Positions 63,905 through 64,000 of a stretch of DNA of 64,000 bases are shown here, in pieces (position 1 is the stretch's first letter; each line of letters starts with the position of its first letter). A program made the position numbers and the translations under genes. The stretch comes from Desulfomonile tiedjei. Its GTDB lineage: Bacteria; Desulfobacterota; Desulfomonilia; Desulfomonilales; Desulfomonilaceae. The notes below the pieces were generated by a model, which worked only from the letters and a program-made list of their open reading frames with translations, was not told where the DNA came from and ran no database searches. The DNA lies in contig JACRDG010000060.1 in assembly GCA_016218715.1 (NCBI GenBank), positions 1-64,000 of the forward strand. Reading direction: 5' to 3'.

Positions 63905-64000
63905 GGCGAATCCCGACGCCCTGCCCTTACCTCTCTCCCAGAGACAGAGGGAAATCACCGGCAAGATGCCGGCGCCACTGAAAGTCCCCTCTACCCACGG
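63905..64000. repeat. nested palindromic repeat, copy 2, cut by the window edge
   Basis: CACCGGCAAGATGCCGGCGC and flanking GAGGGAAAT / CCCCTCT match 2362-2463. The right arm continues beyond position 64000. Confidence 0.7.

Overview
The window is a stretch of bacterial chromosome of moderate to high GC, dense with ordinary chromosomal genes and free of rRNA operons, prophage, CRISPR arrays and intact insertion sequences. The gene mix points to a Gram-negative deltaproteobacterium-like lineage (Desulfobacterota; I would guess a Desulfomonile relative). It has exported outer-membrane barrels, AMIN, DUF4384 and DUF1598 periplasmic proteins, a PilZ protein, a type IV pilin under a sigma-54 promoter, a VKOR-DsbA fusion, orphan larB and large hybrid kinases. 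The lineage is inference; there is no phylogenetic marker beyond typA, truB, coaX and one tRNA-Met.

Layout. 0.5-2.8 kb: an outer-membrane barrel gene (-) flanked by two copies of a 160-180 bp repeat with terminal inverted repeats, then a nested palindromic repeat. 2.8-9.9 kb: housekeeping genes (typA, a secreted hydrolase, a PatB/MalY-type aminotransferase, yjbQ, a CBS protein, a possible small RNA, larB, radC) and a tRNA with anticodon CAT. 10.6-17.6 kb: an accessory set of exported proteins, namely a 1164-residue ankyrin protein, a TPR-CHAT protein with an intact His/Cys dyad, and a small exported FPGD-repeat protein interrupted by an in-frame TAA. 17.8-33.6 kb: a SpoIIAA-like protein, a second large barrel, two proteins sharing an unnamed helical motif (one with PilZ, one with a zinc ribbon, a membrane anchor and Ca-loop-like sites), a DUF4384/DUF1598 protein with a perfect-period tandem repeat, and a 1945-residue kinase-ATPase-GAF-histidine kinase-receiver protein. 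That kinase and a small downstream gene are preceded by two copies of one promoter-type repeat.

33.8-53 kb is largely envelope and cell-surface work: signal peptidase I, a DPM1-like glycosyltransferase, asparagine synthase, DUF362, an ion transporter with a periplasmic extension, an AMIN protein, a methyltransferase, two multi-pass TPR proteins, a type IV pilin, and a membrane-anchored spermidine-synthase-like protein. 53-64 kb holds a thiol-oxidation pair (exported protein plus VKOR-DsbA), a small methyltransferase, an orphan sigma-54 response regulator, an exported class I glutamine amidotransferase-like protein, a cupin, truB, an HDAC-family deacetylase and coaX.

The most unusual items are the exported ankyrin/TPR-CHAT pair with the stop-interrupted FPGD gene beside it, the repeated double-hexamer promoter module at 26.9 and 33.1 kb, and the helical motif shared by the PilZ and zinc-ribbon proteins. 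Start codons were chosen by ribosome binding site, signal peptide and family length; several are TTG or GTG. Operons, regulation and lineage are inferred from spacing and motifs only.
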